DNA of 64,000 bases from Aquariibacter albus (GTDB taxonomy: Bacteria; Pseudomonadota; Gammaproteobacteria; Burkholderiales; Burkholderiaceae_C). The notes below the pieces were generated by a model. It was not told where the DNA came from and searched no databases. It was given only the letters and a program-made list of their open reading frames with translations. The DNA is taken from assembly GCF_014145335.1 (NCBI RefSeq), contig NZ_JACIVI010000001.1, forward strand, positions 496,001 through 560,000, given 5' to 3'. Within the stretch, counting starts at the first letter, position 1, and each line of letters opens with the position of its first letter. A program made the translations under genes and the position numbers. Shown here piece by piece: positions 56,307 to 64,000 of the stretch.

Positions 56307-56606
56307 ATGTCGCTCGATCTCGCGGTCTACCTGCTGATCGTGCTGGCCCTGGTCGGCGCGAACCTGCCCTTTCTCAGCCAGCGGGTGCTGCTGATCGGGC
56401 CGCGTCGCCAGGACAAGGGCCTGGGCTGGCGGCTCCTGGAACTCCTGATCCTTGCCGGCCTGACCACCGCCCTCGGTTTCGCGCTGGAAGCCCAGATCGG
56501 CCAGCGCCACCCGCAGGGCTGGTCCTTCTACGCGGTCGTGCTCTGCCTCTTCCTGACCTTCGCCTTCCCCGGCTTCGTCTGGCGCCAGCTGCGTCGGCCG
56601 GGCTGA
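56307..56606 (+). CDS. DUF2818 family membrane protein
   Basis: 99 aa. A predicted small inner-membrane protein with about three hydrophobic segments (5-22, 41-58, 71-90); it starts MSLDLAVYLLIVLALVGANLPF and ends FPGFVWRQLRRPG. This family sits directly after nuoN in many Burkholderiales, so an accessory role in complex I assembly or membrane context is possible but unproven. ATG 56307, 25 bases after nuoN, was chosen because earlier in-frame sequence overlaps nuoN. Confidence 0.85.
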   Translation: MSLDLAVYLLIVLALVGANLPFLSQRVLLIGPRRQDKGLGWRLLELLILAGLTTALGFALEAQIGQRHPQGWSFYAVVLCLFLTFAFPGFVWRQLRRPG

Positions 56607-56643
56607 GGGGGCAGGTCGCCCACCGCCGACCCCTGGGCCTGCG

Positions 56644-57264
56644 ATGACCGACACGCTCCCGCCCGACGCCCACCTGCGCGAACAGTCGATCGACAGCCGC
56701 GAGGTCTACCGCGGCCACTTCCTGCATGTGCGCCGCGACCGCGTGCAGCTGCCCGACGGGCAGGAGGCGGCCCGCGAGTACATCGTCCATCCCGGGGCCG
56801 TGATGATCGTGCCCCTGCTCGATGACGGTCGTCTGGTTGTCGAGCGCCAGTGGCGCTATCCGCTGCACCGCGCCTTCATCGAGTTCCCGGCCGGCAAGCT
56901 GGACGCCGGCGAGCCGGTGCTGGCCTGCGCCATCCGTGAGCTGGCCGAGGAAACCGGCTACCGCGCCCGTGAATGGGCCCGGGCCGGCCTGCTGCACAAC
57001 GCCATCGCCTACAGCAACGAGGGCATCGAGATCTGGTTCGCGCGCGGCCTGAGCTTGGGCGAACGTCATCTCGACGAGGGCGAGTTCCTCGATGTGCAGA
57101 CCACCACGCTGGAGGCCCTGGAAGACCAGGCCGCCCGGGGCGAGCTCACCGATGCCAAGACCCTCATCGGCATGCTCTGGCTGCGCCATTGGCGCGAAGG
57201 CCGTTGGGCCTTGGACTGGCAGGCCAGCCCGCCCGGCCCGGATCACGCATCATCGGCGGCATGA
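56644..57264 (+). CDS. NUDIX hydrolase, ADP-ribose pyrophosphatase-like
   Basis: 206 aa. The NUDIX box is complete: GKLDAGEPVLACAIRELAEE followed by TGY, matching G-x5-E-x7-R-E-x2-E-E-x-G. The preceding EYIVHPGAVMIVPLLDDGRLVVERQWRYPL with RAFIEFPAGK is typical of ADP-ribose/ADP-sugar diphosphatases. It should hydrolyse a nucleoside diphosphate sugar; the exact substrate is inferred. It is coupled to the DUF1178 gene by an ATGA overlap and follows DUF2818 by 37 bases. Confidence 0.9.
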   Translation: MTDTLPPDAHLREQSIDSREVYRGHFLHVRRDRVQLPDGQEAAREYIVHPGAVMIVPLLDDGRLVVERQWRYPLHRAFIEFPAGKLDAGEPVLACAIRELAEETGYRAREWARAGLLHNAIAYSNEGIEIWFARGLSLGERHLDEGEFLDVQTTTLEALEDQAARGELTDAKTLIGMLWLRHWREGRWALDWQASPPGPDHASSAA

Positions 57265-57725
57265 AGGTTTTCGACCTGCAGTGCGAGCACGGCCACCGCT
57301 TCGAGGGCTGGTTCGCCTCCGAGGCGGACCACGCCGACCAGCAGGCGCGTGGCCTGATCGAGTGCCCGCTCTGCGGAAGCCCCCGGGTCGACAAGCGGCC
57401 CTCGGCGCCGCGCCTGAACCTGTCCGGCGTGTCGCGCAGCGAGCCCAGCCCGCCGCCGGACGTTCCCGCGCCGCGGCCGCAGGCCACGCCGGAGCAGCAG
57501 AGCGTCGAGGCCCTGTGGCTACGCGCCGTCCGTCACGTGCTGGACCACACCGAGGATGTCGGCCCACGCTTTGCCGACGAGGCCCGCCGCATCCACCATG
57601 GCGAAAGCCCGGAGCGTGGCATCCGCGGCCAGACCAGTCCGGAAGAACGCCTGGCCCTGCGCGAGGAGGGCATCGAAGTCCACACCCTGCCGATGCCCGA
57701 GGCCCTGAAAGGCCCGACGCACTGA
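57261..57725 (+). CDS. DUF1178 family protein
   Basis: 154 aa. Starts MKVFDLQCEHGHRFEGWFAS with a zinc-ribbon-like Cys pattern (C8 in LQCEHGH, then CPLCGS near residues 35-38). The middle is Pro-rich, and the C-terminal part has EDVGPRFADEARRIHHGESPERGIRG, a family signature. Function is unknown. The start is fixed by the overlap with the NUDIX gene. Pairing of DUF1178 with a NUDIX gene at the end of the nuo region recurs in betaproteobacteria. Confidence 0.88.
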   Translation: MKVFDLQCEHGHRFEGWFASEADHADQQARGLIECPLCGSPRVDKRPSAPRLNLSGVSRSEPSPPPDVPAPRPQATPEQQSVEALWLRAVRHVLDHTEDVGPRFADEARRIHHGESPERGIRGQTSPEERLALREEGIEVHTLPMPEALKGPTH

Positions 57726-57758
57726 GCGCCTGCCGTGCTGGCGCAAGCTGGCCAGGGC

Positions 57759-59222
57759 TCAGCCCGGCGGCAGCAGGCGACCCGGGTTCATCAGGTTCAG
57801 CGGATCCAGGGCCTGCTTGAGGCGGCGCATCAGGGCCAGGGCCACCGGATCCTTGCGACGGCCGAGCTCCCCGCACTTCAGGGCGCCGATGCCATGCTCG
57901 GCCGAGAAGCTGCCGCCGGCGGCCTGCACCGCGTCGTGCACCAGGGCATTCACCTGCGCCTCGTGCCTGAGCAGGAAGGACGGCGCATCGACCCCGGCCG
58001 GTGCCTGCAGGTTGTGGTGCAGATTGCCGTCGCCCAGATGCCCGAAGCAGATCAGCGTGCTGCCCGGGCAGGCGGTGGCCAGCGCCCGCGCATTGGCCTC
58101 GACGAAGGCGGGGATGCGCGAGACCGGCAGGGCGATGTCGTGCTTGATGTTCAGCCCCGCTTCGGCCTGGGCCAGCGGGATGTGCTCGCGCAGCGCCCAC
58201 AGGCTGCGCGACTGCGCCAGGCTGCTGGCCACCACGGCATCGCCGATCGTGCCCCGCTCCAGCGCACCGGCCAGCAGCGCTTCGAAGCGCGCGGTGGCGC
58301 GGGCCGCGGCGGCCTCGCCCGGCTCGTCGGGGGCCCCGGCCTCGGACTGCTCGATCAGCACCGTCCACGCGGGCCAGGCGCCGCCCGCGAAGGGGCGGGG
58401 CAGGGCGGGGAAGTGGTGGGCGACCAGGTCCAGCGCGGCCGCGTTCATCACCTCGAAGCCGGTCAGCGCGGCGCCCAGCGCGGCGCGCGCCCGGCCGAGC
58501 AGGGCCACCGCCGCCTCCAGGCTGGCGCAGGCGGCCAGCGCGGTGGTCTGCGCGGCCGGGGTGGGGAAGAGCTTGAGCGTGGCCGCGGTCAGGATGCCCA
58601 GCGTGCCTTCGCTGCCGATGTAGAGATCGCGCAGGTCGTAGCCGGTGTTGTCCTTGCGCAGACCGCCCAGGCCGGACCACAGCTCGCCCTGCGGCGTGAC
58701 CACTTCCAGGCCCAGGCAGAGCTCGCGTGCATTGCCGTAGCGCAGCACCGCCGTGCCGCCGGCGTTGCTGGCCAGGTTGCCCCCGATGGTGCAGCTGCCT
58801 TCGGCGGCCAGGCTCAGCGGGAAAAGCAGACCGGCCGCCGCCGCCGCCTGCTGGACCTGCTGCAGGATGCAGCCGGCCTCGGCGGTGAGGGTGAGGTTGT
58901 CGGCGTCGAGGGCGCGGAGGCGATTGAGCCGGCCCAGGTTCAGCAGGATCTGTTGCCCGCTGGCATCGGGCACGCCGCCACCGACCAGGCCGGTGTTGCC
59001 GCCCTGGGGCACCACGGCCACGCGGGCGGCCGCACAGGCCCGCATCACGGCGGCCACCTCCTGGGCGTCGGCCGGTCGCACCAGCGCCAGCGGCCGGCCG
59101 TGATAGCGCTTGCGCCAGTCGACCGTCCAGGCCGAAAGGTCGGTGTCTTGCGGCCGCAGCACATGGGCCGGACCCAGCTGCCGGCGCAGGAGGTCGAGCA
59201 GGGCCTGCGGGTCGGGTGCCAT
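57759..59222 (-). CDS. FAD-binding oxidoreductase (GlcD / D-2-hydroxyacid dehydrogenase type)
   Basis: 487 aa. The FAD_binding_4 domain (about 35-215) has VVPQGGNTGLVGGGVPD and AAEGSCTIGGNLASNAGG. The C-terminal FAD-oxidase domain has CFGHLGDGNLHHNLQAP and FSAEHGIGALK, with conserved His residues. It resembles D-lactate and D-2-hydroxyglutarate dehydrogenases; substrate is not set by the sequence. ATG 59222 gives MAPDPQALLDLLRR. It follows the DUF2069 gene by 10 bases on the minus strand, so they may form an operon. Confidence 0.88.
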   Translation of the reverse strand: MAPDPQALLDLLRRQLGPAHVLRPQDTDLSAWTVDWRKRYHGRPLALVRPADAQEVAAVMRACAAARVAVVPQGGNTGLVGGGVPDASGQQILLNLGRLNRLRALDADNLTLTAEAGCILQQVQQAAAAAGLLFPLSLAAEGSCTIGGNLASNAGGTAVLRYGNARELCLGLEVVTPQGELWSGLGGLRKDNTGYDLRDLYIGSEGTLGILTAATLKLFPTPAAQTTALAACASLEAAVALLGRARAALGAALTGFEVMNAAALDLVAHHFPALPRPFAGGAWPAWTVLIEQSEAGAPDEPGEAAAARATARFEALLAGALERGTIGDAVVASSLAQSRSLWALREHIPLAQAEAGLNIKHDIALPVSRIPAFVEANARALATACPGSTLICFGHLGDGNLHHNLQAPAGVDAPSFLLRHEAQVNALVHDAVQAAGGSFSAEHGIGALKCGELGRRKDPVALALMRRLKQALDPLNLMNPGRLLPPG

Positions 59223-59232
59223 GGCCGCAGGC

Positions 59233-59625
59233 TCAGGCCGCGGTGCGTGCGCGGCCCAGGGCCAGGCGCTGACGCACGTGCAGTGCGCAGGCACAGAACA
59301 GCGCGATGCTCAGGGCGATCTCCAGGCCCGCAAGCGCCTGGCTCGGGGCCGGATCGCTCCAGGCCCGCACCACGCCTTCGGTGAAGTAGAGCCACACCGC
59401 GAGGCTCAGCCAGCGGAAGGTGTAGAGCCGCTGCTTCAGCAGGCCGGGCACCGCCAGCACCAGCGGCAGCACCTTGAGGGCCAGCGTGCCGCGGCCCGTG
59501 GGCGCGAGCAGCAGCTCCCACAGCAGGCCCAGCGCGATCAGGGCCAGGAGAAGGCCCAGGGCGGCAGCACGGCTCTGCGCGGCGGCCCGGGGCGTGGGGA
59601 GTGGAAGTAAGGGCATGGCTGGCAT
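59233..59625 (-). CDS. DUF2069 family membrane protein
   Basis: 130 aa. Four hydrophobic segments (about 20-40, 50-60, 70-85, 98-113) and LKQRLYTFRWLSLAVWLYFTEGVVRAWSD, a DUF2069 signature. Function unknown. A second in-frame ATG lies three codons downstream (59616). The start is only 9 bases from the divergent YihY start, with a perfect palindrome between them, so promoters must lie within each other's coding region or overlap. Confidence 0.85.
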   Translation of the reverse strand: MPAMPLLPLPTPRAAAQSRAAALGLLLALIALGLLWELLLAPTGRGTLALKVLPLVLAVPGLLKQRLYTFRWLSLAVWLYFTEGVVRAWSDPAPSQALAGLEIALSIALFCACALHVRQRLALGRARTAA

Positions 59626-59634
59626 GATGCCAGC
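59618..59634. repeat. Perfect 17-base palindrome between divergent start codons
   Basis: GCTGGCAT-G-ATGCCAGC: 8-bp arms with a one-base centre fill the space up to the YihY start and include the DUF2069 ATG. It could be an operator or a leader hairpin, or may simply reflect the facing start codons. Confidence 0.5.
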
Positions 59635-60921
59635 ATGGCTTCAACCCTTGCCCTGCGTCTGCTGGCGCTGCGTGAACGCGCGGCCGAGCTGGCCGAGATC
59701 CTCCAGCGCTGGCCCTGGCGCGACACCCTCAGCACCCTGGCCCAGCGTTTCCGCGAAGACCGCCTCGGCCTGACCGCCAGCAGCCTGACCTTCACCACCA
59801 CCATTGCCCTGGTCCCGCTGATGACGGTGACCCTGGCCCTGTTCAATGCCTTCCCCGTCTTCGGGCCCTTCCGCCGCGCGCTGGAGAGCCAGTTCCTGCA
59901 GGGGCTGGTGCCCGAGGGCATCGCCGAGCCGGTGCTGAAGAACCTCACCAGCTTCGCCCTGAAGGCCAACCGCCTCGGCACGCTGGGCCTGGTCATCCTG
60001 GTGGCGACGGCGCTGTCGCTGATGCTGACGATCGACCGCACCCTCAACGGCATCTGGCGGGTGCGGCAGCCCCGGCCGATCGCGCAGCGGGTGCTCGTCT
60101 ACTGGGCGGCCGCGACGCTGGGGCCGCTGCTGGTCGGCATCAGCCTGTCCTTCACCTCCTTCGTGATCGCTGCAGGTCAAGACTGGGTTTCGGGCCGGCC
60201 CGGGGGCGGGGTCGGCTTCCTGCTGTCGGGCTTGGAGTTCCTGATGGTCGGTGGCTTTGCCGCCGCACTGTTCCATTACGTGCCCAACACCTCGGTGCGC
60301 TGGGCCCACGCGGTGGCGGGTGGGGCCTTTGTCGCCGTCGGCCTGGAACTGGCCAAGGGCCTGCTGGGCTGGTATGTCGGTCAGGTTCCGGGCTACACCC
60401 GGGTCTACGGTGCCTTCGCCGCCTTGCCGATCTTCCTGATCTGGCTCTACATGGTCTGGTTGATCGTGCTGTTCGGTGCAGTCATCGCGGCCTATGCGCC
60501 CAGCCTGCAGCTGCGCGTGCGACGCCTGCCCGAGGGGCCGGGCTCGGCCTTCGAGCTGGCCCTGGTCGTCTTGCGCATGCTCGATGCGGCCCGGGGCCCG
60601 GCCACATCGCAGGGCCTGGGGGCGGCCGAGCTGGCGCGGCGCCTTCGGCTGGACCCGCTGCAGCTCGAACCCACGCTGGGCCAGCTGGTGGCGCTGGACT
60701 GGATCGCCCGCCTCGACGAGGCCGAACCGCCACGCTATGTGCTGCTGGTCGATCCCGAGCGCACTCCCGCCGCCGCACTGATCGCCCAGACCCTGCTCGG
60801 GCCGGGCGAGACCAGCGCGGCCTTCCGCCGTGCGGCGGGGTTGGATCGCCTCCACCTGGCCGACCTCATCGGCCGCCGCCCCGTGCCCCAGGAAGATCCT
60901 GCCGGCAACCCGGGGGGATGA
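59635..60921 (+). CDS. YihY/virulence factor BrkB family inner-membrane protein
   Basis: 428 aa. Six hydrophobic segments in the first 300 residues, with LTASSLTFTTTIALVPLMTVTLALF and the VPNTSVRWAHAVAGG block, are characteristic of the YihY/BrkB family (once mis-called RNase BN). The role is uncertain. A soluble C-terminal domain (about 300-428) contains a winged-helix-like stretch (LGAAELARRLRLDPLQLEPTL), as in longer betaproteobacterial members. It is divergent from DUF2069. Confidence 0.88.
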   Translation: MASTLALRLLALRERAAELAEILQRWPWRDTLSTLAQRFREDRLGLTASSLTFTTTIALVPLMTVTLALFNAFPVFGPFRRALESQFLQGLVPEGIAEPVLKNLTSFALKANRLGTLGLVILVATALSLMLTIDRTLNGIWRVRQPRPIAQRVLVYWAAATLGPLLVGISLSFTSFVIAAGQDWVSGRPGGGVGFLLSGLEFLMVGGFAAALFHYVPNTSVRWAHAVAGGAFVAVGLELAKGLLGWYVGQVPGYTRVYGAFAALPIFLIWLYMVWLIVLFGAVIAAYAPSLQLRVRRLPEGPGSAFELALVVLRMLDAARGPATSQGLGAAELARRLRLDPLQLEPTLGQLVALDWIARLDEAEPPRYVLLVDPERTPAAALIAQTLLGPGETSAAFRRAAGLDRLHLADLIGRRPVPQEDPAGNPGG

Positions 60922-60924
60922 CCC

Positions 60925-60952
60925 TTGCGCCGTGTGGGGGCTTGGTTATATT
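60925..60952 (+). promoter_or_regulatory. Sigma-70-type promoter of the CBS-domain gene
   Basis: TTGCGC (60925-60930), 16 bases, then TATATT (60947-60952), located 44 bases before the CBS-protein start. The -10 box is close to consensus, the -35 box less so. Confidence 0.55.
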
Positions 60953-60996
60953 GAAACCGCACGATCGGGCACGTCGCCCCCCCAGGAGAACAAACC

Positions 60997-61461
60997 ATGA
61001 AAGTCAGCGAAATTCTGCGCGTGAAGGGCTCCGCCCTCTACACCGTGTCCCCGGACGACAGCCTGCAGCACGCCGCGCGGATGATGTCCGAAATGGACAT
61101 TGGCTCGCTCGTGGTGATGGAACACGGTGACGTCGCGGGCATGCTGACCTTCCGCGAGCTAATCCAGGCCCTGATCGGCAATGGCGGTGCGCTTGGCAAC
61201 ACCCTCGTCCGCACGGTGATGGACGACCATCCGCTGACCTGCACCCCCGAGACCGACATCGACGAAGTCCGCCGCATGATGCTGGGGCGCCACGCCCGCT
61301 ACCTGCCCGTGATGGATGGTCGGGCCCTGCATGGCGTCATCTCCTTCCATGACGTCGCCAAGGCCGTCGTGGACAGCCAGGACTTCGAGAACCGCATGCT
61401 CAAGGCCTACATCCGCGACTGGCCGTCGGACCACGAGGCCGCTGCGCAGCAGCAGCAGTAA
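60997..61461 (+). CDS. CBS-domain pair protein
   Basis: 154 aa. Two CBS motifs (about 8-60 and 75-130) form one Bateman module that likely senses an adenine nucleotide: the second includes HARYLPVMDGRALHGVISFHDVAKAVV. It starts MKVSEILRVKGSALYTVSPDD. A short Gln-rich tail (AAAQQQQ) follows. There is no fused effector domain, so it would act through partners. CAGGAG precedes the ATG. A 9-bp GC hairpin lies after the gene (61470-61500) without a T run. Confidence 0.92.
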   Translation: MKVSEILRVKGSALYTVSPDDSLQHAARMMSEMDIGSLVVMEHGDVAGMLTFRELIQALIGNGGALGNTLVRTVMDDHPLTCTPETDIDEVRRMMLGRHARYLPVMDGRALHGVISFHDVAKAVVDSQDFENRMLKAYIRDWPSDHEAAAQQQQ

Positions 61462-61581
61462 GCGCGTTTCGGCCCGGCCCCGCTCGGGAGCGCCGGGCCG
61501 GCGTCAGCGGGTCGACGCGGTGCCGGGCGGCCGCGCGGCCCTCGGCGACAATCGCGGTCCTTTCCGCGACCCGTCCCGATC

Positions 61582-62682
61582 ATGTCCGGCAGCACCCTCG
61601 GCCACCTCTTCCGCGTCACCACCTTCGGCGAAAGCCATGGCCCGGCCATCGGCTGCGTGATCGATGGCTGCCCGCCCGGCATGCCGCTGTCGGTCGAGGA
61701 CATTCAGCCCGAGCTCGATCGGCGCCGCCCCGGCACCAGCCGCCACGTCACCCAGCGCCAGGAAGCCGACCAGGTCGAGATCCTCTCGGGCATCTACGAA
61801 GGCCTGACCACCGGCACCCCGATCGCCCTGCTGATTCGCAACACCGACCAGCGCAGCAAGGACTACGGCAACATCGTCCAGACCTTCCGTCCGGGGCATG
61901 CCGACTACACCTACCACCACAAGTACGGCCTGCGCGATCCGCGCGGCGGGGGCCGAAGCTCCGCCCGTCTGACCGCTCCGGTGGTGGCCGCGGGCGCCGT
62001 GGCCCGCAAGTGGCTGGCCCAGCATCACGGCGTGAGCCTGCGCGGTGGCATGGCCGCCCTCGGGCCCATCGACATCGCCTTCGAGGGCTGGGAGCACGTG
62101 CCCCACAACCCCTTCTTCGCGCCCAACACCAGCCAGATCGAGGCGCTGGAAGCCCACATGGACGCCCTGCGCAAGGCCGGTGACTCCTGCGGCGCCCGCA
62201 TCGTCGTCGAGGCCCAGGGCGTGCCGCCCGGCTGGGGCGAGCCCCTGTTCGACAAGCTCGACGCCGACATCGCCCACGCGATGATGGGCCTCAATGCGGT
62301 CAAGGGCGTCGAGATCGGAGCCGGCTTCGCCTGCGTCGCCCAGCCGGGCAGCGTGCATGGCGACGAGCTCACGCCCCGGGGCTTCCTCAGCAACCACGCC
62401 GGCGGCGTGCTCGGCGGCATCAGCAGCGGCCAGGACCTGCGCGTGTCCCTCGCCATCAAGCCGACCAGCTCGATCCGCATCCCGCGCCAGTCCATCGACC
62501 TGGACGGCCAGCCGGTCACCGTCGAGACCTTCGGCCGCCACGACCCCTGCGTCGGCATCCGCGCCACGCCCATTGCCGAAGCCCTGCTGGCCCTGGTGCT
62601 GATCGACCATGCCCTGCGCCACCGCGCGCAGTGCGGTGACGTGCGCGTCACCACCCCGGCCCTGCCTGCGTCCGCGGGCTGA
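61582..62682 (+). CDS. aroC: Chorismate synthase
   Basis: 366 aa. AroC converts EPSP to chorismate with reduced FMN, the last step of the shikimate pathway. Signatures: [18 protein letters not shown] at the start, [14 protein letters not shown], then [19 protein letters not shown], and [19 protein letters not shown]. The active-site His residues in GESHG and the later GRHDPC are present. ATG 61582 gives the family N-terminus. It precedes the methyltransferase gene by 4 bases. Confidence 0.98.
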   Translation: MSGSTLGHLFRVTTFGESHGPAIGCVIDGCPPGMPLSVEDIQPELDRRRPGTSRHVTQRQEADQVEILSGIYEGLTTGTPIALLIRNTDQRSKDYGNIVQTFRPGHADYTYHHKYGLRDPRGGGRSSARLTAPVVAAGAVARKWLAQHHGVSLRGGMAALGPIDIAFEGWEHVPHNPFFAPNTSQIEALEAHMDALRKAGDSCGARIVVEAQGVPPGWGEPLFDKLDADIAHAMMGLNAVKGVEIGAGFACVAQPGSVHGDELTPRGFLSNHAGGVLGGISSGQDLRVSLAIKPTSSIRIPRQSIDLDGQPVTVETFGRHDPCVGIRATPIAEALLALVLIDHALRHRAQCGDVRVTTPALPASAG

Positions 62683-62686
62683 AGCC

Positions 62687-63298
62687 ATGGCGGGTCCCAC
62701 CCTTGCGTTCTGGCAGCAACGCTTCGACACCGGCCAGACCGGCTGGGACCGCGGTGCCCCCAGCCCCCAGCTGCTGGACTGGTTGGACCGCGGCCAGCTG
62801 CAGCCCTGTCGCATCGCCGTGCCAGGCTGCGGCAGCGGCTGGGAGGTCGCCGAACTGGCCCGCCGAGGCTTCGACGTCACCGGCCTCGACTACACCCCCG
62901 CCGCCGTCGAGCGCAGCCGTGCCCGCTGTGCCGACCAGGGCCTGAACGCCCGCATCGTCCAGGCCGATGTGCTGCAGCATCGGCCCGAGGCACCCTTCGA
63001 CGCCATCTACGAACAGACTTGCCTCTGCGCGCTGCACCCCGAGCACTGGCAAACCTATGCCGGACAACTGCACCGCTGGCTGCGCCCGGGGGGTCTGCTC
63101 GCCGTGCTCTTCATGCAGGTGCCGAATCCCGAGGCCCTCGCCTCCGGCCTGATCCAGGGCCCGCCCTACCACTGTGACATCCATGGCATGCGCGCCCTGC
63201 TGCCTGAAGCCCGCTGGCACTGGCCCAAGCCGCCCTATGTCGCGGTGCCCCATCCCAACCGGGGGCATGAGCTCGCGGTGGTCCTGACAAGGCGCTGA
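62687..63298 (+). CDS. SAM-dependent methyltransferase, thiopurine methyltransferase-like
   Basis: 203 aa. Begins MAGPTLAFWQQRFDTGQTGWDRG, the TPMT-family opening, then the SAM-binding motif IAVPGCGSGWEVAELARRGF and motif II-like VTGLDYTPAAVERS. The natural substrate is unknown; bacterial relatives methylate selenium, tellurium or thiol compounds. The ATG at 62687 puts the family start at residue 1. It is 4 bases after aroC, so it may be co-transcribed. Confidence 0.88.
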   Translation: MAGPTLAFWQQRFDTGQTGWDRGAPSPQLLDWLDRGQLQPCRIAVPGCGSGWEVAELARRGFDVTGLDYTPAAVERSRARCADQGLNARIVQADVLQHRPEAPFDAIYEQTCLCALHPEHWQTYAGQLHRWLRPGGLLAVLFMQVPNPEALASGLIQGPPYHCDIHGMRALLPEARWHWPKPPYVAVPHPNRGHELAVVLTRR

Positions 63299-63329
63299 GA
63301 GCTGGGCGAGGCAGGCTTGCCGCTCCGGT

Positions 63330-63782
63330 TCAGTCAAGCGAGGCCATCCAGGCCGTGAACTCGGCCTGCATGTCCTCGAAGGCGAGCAGCGTGAATCGCA
63401 GCTTCTGATCGTCCCAGGCCCAGTCGGCCCGGTGGCTGTGTACCGTGCGGGTTCCGGCGCGCGCCACTTCGTGCCTCGTCCCTTGCGGCCGGCGATTGGG
63501 CAGCCCGGCCCCTGGCTGCGATTCCAGGAGCAGATGCGGCAGCGAGAACCAGCGCAGATGCGGAAGCCGCTGCCAGGCCCCTGCCAGGCGCCAATCAGAC
63601 GCTGCCCCAGCCTCCCGCCCGCGGGCCACGGCTTCCAGGATCTCGGCCCGTGGCACCGGAATCCATCGATCAGGCAGTTCCAGATGCAGGCCCAGGCCCG
63701 GCAGCTCGCGGCGTACCGCCCAGGCGGGCTGCGTCACACAGGGTCCGAGGGCGAGGGCCGTCAGCAGGGTTCGGCGATGCAT
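63330..63782 (-). CDS. Predicted secreted protein of unknown function
   Basis: 150 aa, not recognised. An N-terminal signal peptide (MHRRTLLTALALGPCVTQPA... with cleavage near AWA) suggests export. The mature part contains a Leu/Trp-rich middle (WRLAGAWQRLPHLRWFSLPHLLLE) and ends LLAFEDMQAEFTAWMASLD. No catalytic motif or cysteine pattern was identified. AAAGGGG lies before the ATG. It is convergent with the methyltransferase gene, 31 bases between stops. Confidence 0.6.
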   Translation of the reverse strand: MHRRTLLTALALGPCVTQPAWAVRRELPGLGLHLELPDRWIPVPRAEILEAVARGREAGAASDWRLAGAWQRLPHLRWFSLPHLLLESQPGAGLPNRRPQGTRHEVARAGTRTVHSHRADWAWDDQKLRFTLLAFEDMQAEFTAWMASLD

Positions 63783-63865
63783 GCCCCTTTATCGCCGAGG
63801 AGGGGAGGTTGAGTGGGGCATGGGGGCAGGCTCGCCCGGACCCGAACCGAAACCGGCCGCGCAAA

Positions 63866-63907
63866 GAGAAAGCCCTGAACGCTTGCGCGTTCAGGGCTTT
63901 GCTTTTC
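63866..63907. terminator. Strong bidirectional hairpin, probably a tRNA-Asn terminator
   Basis: A 14-bp perfect stem (63869-63882 with 63887-63900) has a TTGC loop and T-rich flanks on both strands (GCTTTTCTTT on plus, TTCTCTTT on minus). It lies just past the 3' end of the tRNA-Asn fragment, where the original tRNA gene would have terminated. Confidence 0.85.
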
Positions 63908-63909
63908 TT

Positions 63910-63957
63910 TGGTTCCCCGACCTGGGCTCGAACCAGGGACCTACGGATTAACAGTCC
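63910..63957 (-). pseudogene. tRNA-Asn 3' fragment (probable attachment site of an integrated element)
   Basis: On the minus strand, 48 bases match the 3' part of bacterial tRNA-Asn. They start at GGACTGTTAATCC, which includes the GTT anticodon, then GTAGGTCCCTGG, TTCGAGCCCAGG and TCGGGGA plus ACCA. The 5' acceptor strand, D arm and part of the anticodon stem are absent; bases 63958-64000 are unrelated. The base before CCA is A, where tRNA-Asn usually has G. A 3' tRNA fragment next to a native-like terminator is the classic far attachment site (attR) left by tRNA-targeting integrases. The matching intact tRNA and the element should lie to the right. Confidence 0.8.
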
Positions 63958-64000
63958 CTGGGGATGGGACTTTCTGGGATCTCCTGACACAAGCCGCCTT

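Noticed and set aside
61470-61500. GC hairpin after the CBS gene as a rho-independent terminator
   Set aside because: 9-bp stem but no T run after it; kept only as a note under the gene.
63958-64000. A complete tRNA-Asn extending to the right of the fragment
   Set aside because: No acceptor 5' strand or D arm can be found; bases beyond 63957 do not pair with the fragment.
1-64000. CRISPR arrays, insertion sequences and prophage genes
   Set aside because: None seen: no repeat-spacer pattern and no transposase or phage protein among the recognised genes.

Overview
The window is a gene-dense, high-GC chromosomal segment of a betaproteobacterium, most likely order Burkholderiales (Rubrivivax/Leptothrix/Ideonella-like). 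Three things point there: a complete 14-gene nuo operon preceded by rpsO-pnp-qor-tpiA-secG-tRNA-Leu and followed by a DUF2818 gene; a short H-NS-family protein with the W-S-G-R-G DNA-binding motif; and a small Trp-rich membrane protein near ilvD. These placements come from memory of family and gene-order patterns, not from a search. Almost everything is housekeeping. No CRISPR array, transposase or complete prophage is visible.

Layout. 1-2.7 kb: tail of lpxA, then lpxB, rnhB and a TrmH-type RNA methyltransferase. 2.7-6.2 kb (minus strand): H-NS-like protein, ferric-iron binding protein, yggX, argA. 6.3-12 kb: hrpA helicase, pgsA, an EamA exporter. 12-14.3 kb (minus): three genes coupled by 4-base overlaps (YchJ-like, TruC-like pseudouridine synthase, second EamA exporter). 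14.4-21.4 kb: yaaA, a prolyl-4-hydroxylase-like oxygenase, a Pat-type acyl-CoA ligase/acetyltransferase fusion, ahpC, ahpF. 21.5-25.2 kb (minus): class I fumarase, and an NhaD-like antiporter with a UPF0114 protein. 25.4-35.9 kb: acs, a degenerate-kinase/HDOD protein, a beta-hydroxyacid dehydrogenase, cytochrome c, small Trp-rich protein, ilvD, a LysR regulator, lgt, tsaD. 36-57.7 kb: rpsO, pnp, quinone oxidoreductase, tpiA, secG, tRNA-Leu(GAG), nuoA-N, DUF2818, NUDIX, DUF1178. 57.8-63.8 kb: FAD oxidase, DUF2069, YihY, CBS protein, aroC, a TPMT-like methyltransferase and a secreted protein of unknown function.

How genes relate. nuoA-N encodes a whole proton-pumping NADH:quinone oxidoreductase. 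Several genes deal with peroxide and iron (yaaA, ahpC/ahpF, yggX, fbpA). acs and a Pat-like acetyltransferase lie 6.4 kb apart, which could be an enzyme and its post-translational regulator. rpsO and pnp are separated by a long perfect hairpin that resembles an RNase III-type processing site.

The one sign of accessory DNA is at the right edge. A 48-base fragment matching the 3' part of a tRNA-Asn gene sits next to a tRNA-style terminator, with no 5' half. This is what the far attachment site of an element integrated in tRNA-Asn looks like, so a genomic island may begin just beyond the window. No gap between genes exceeds 300 bases; the largest (29105-29398, 294 bases) shows nothing recognisable beyond divergent upstream regions. 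No clearly new multi-gene system was found.
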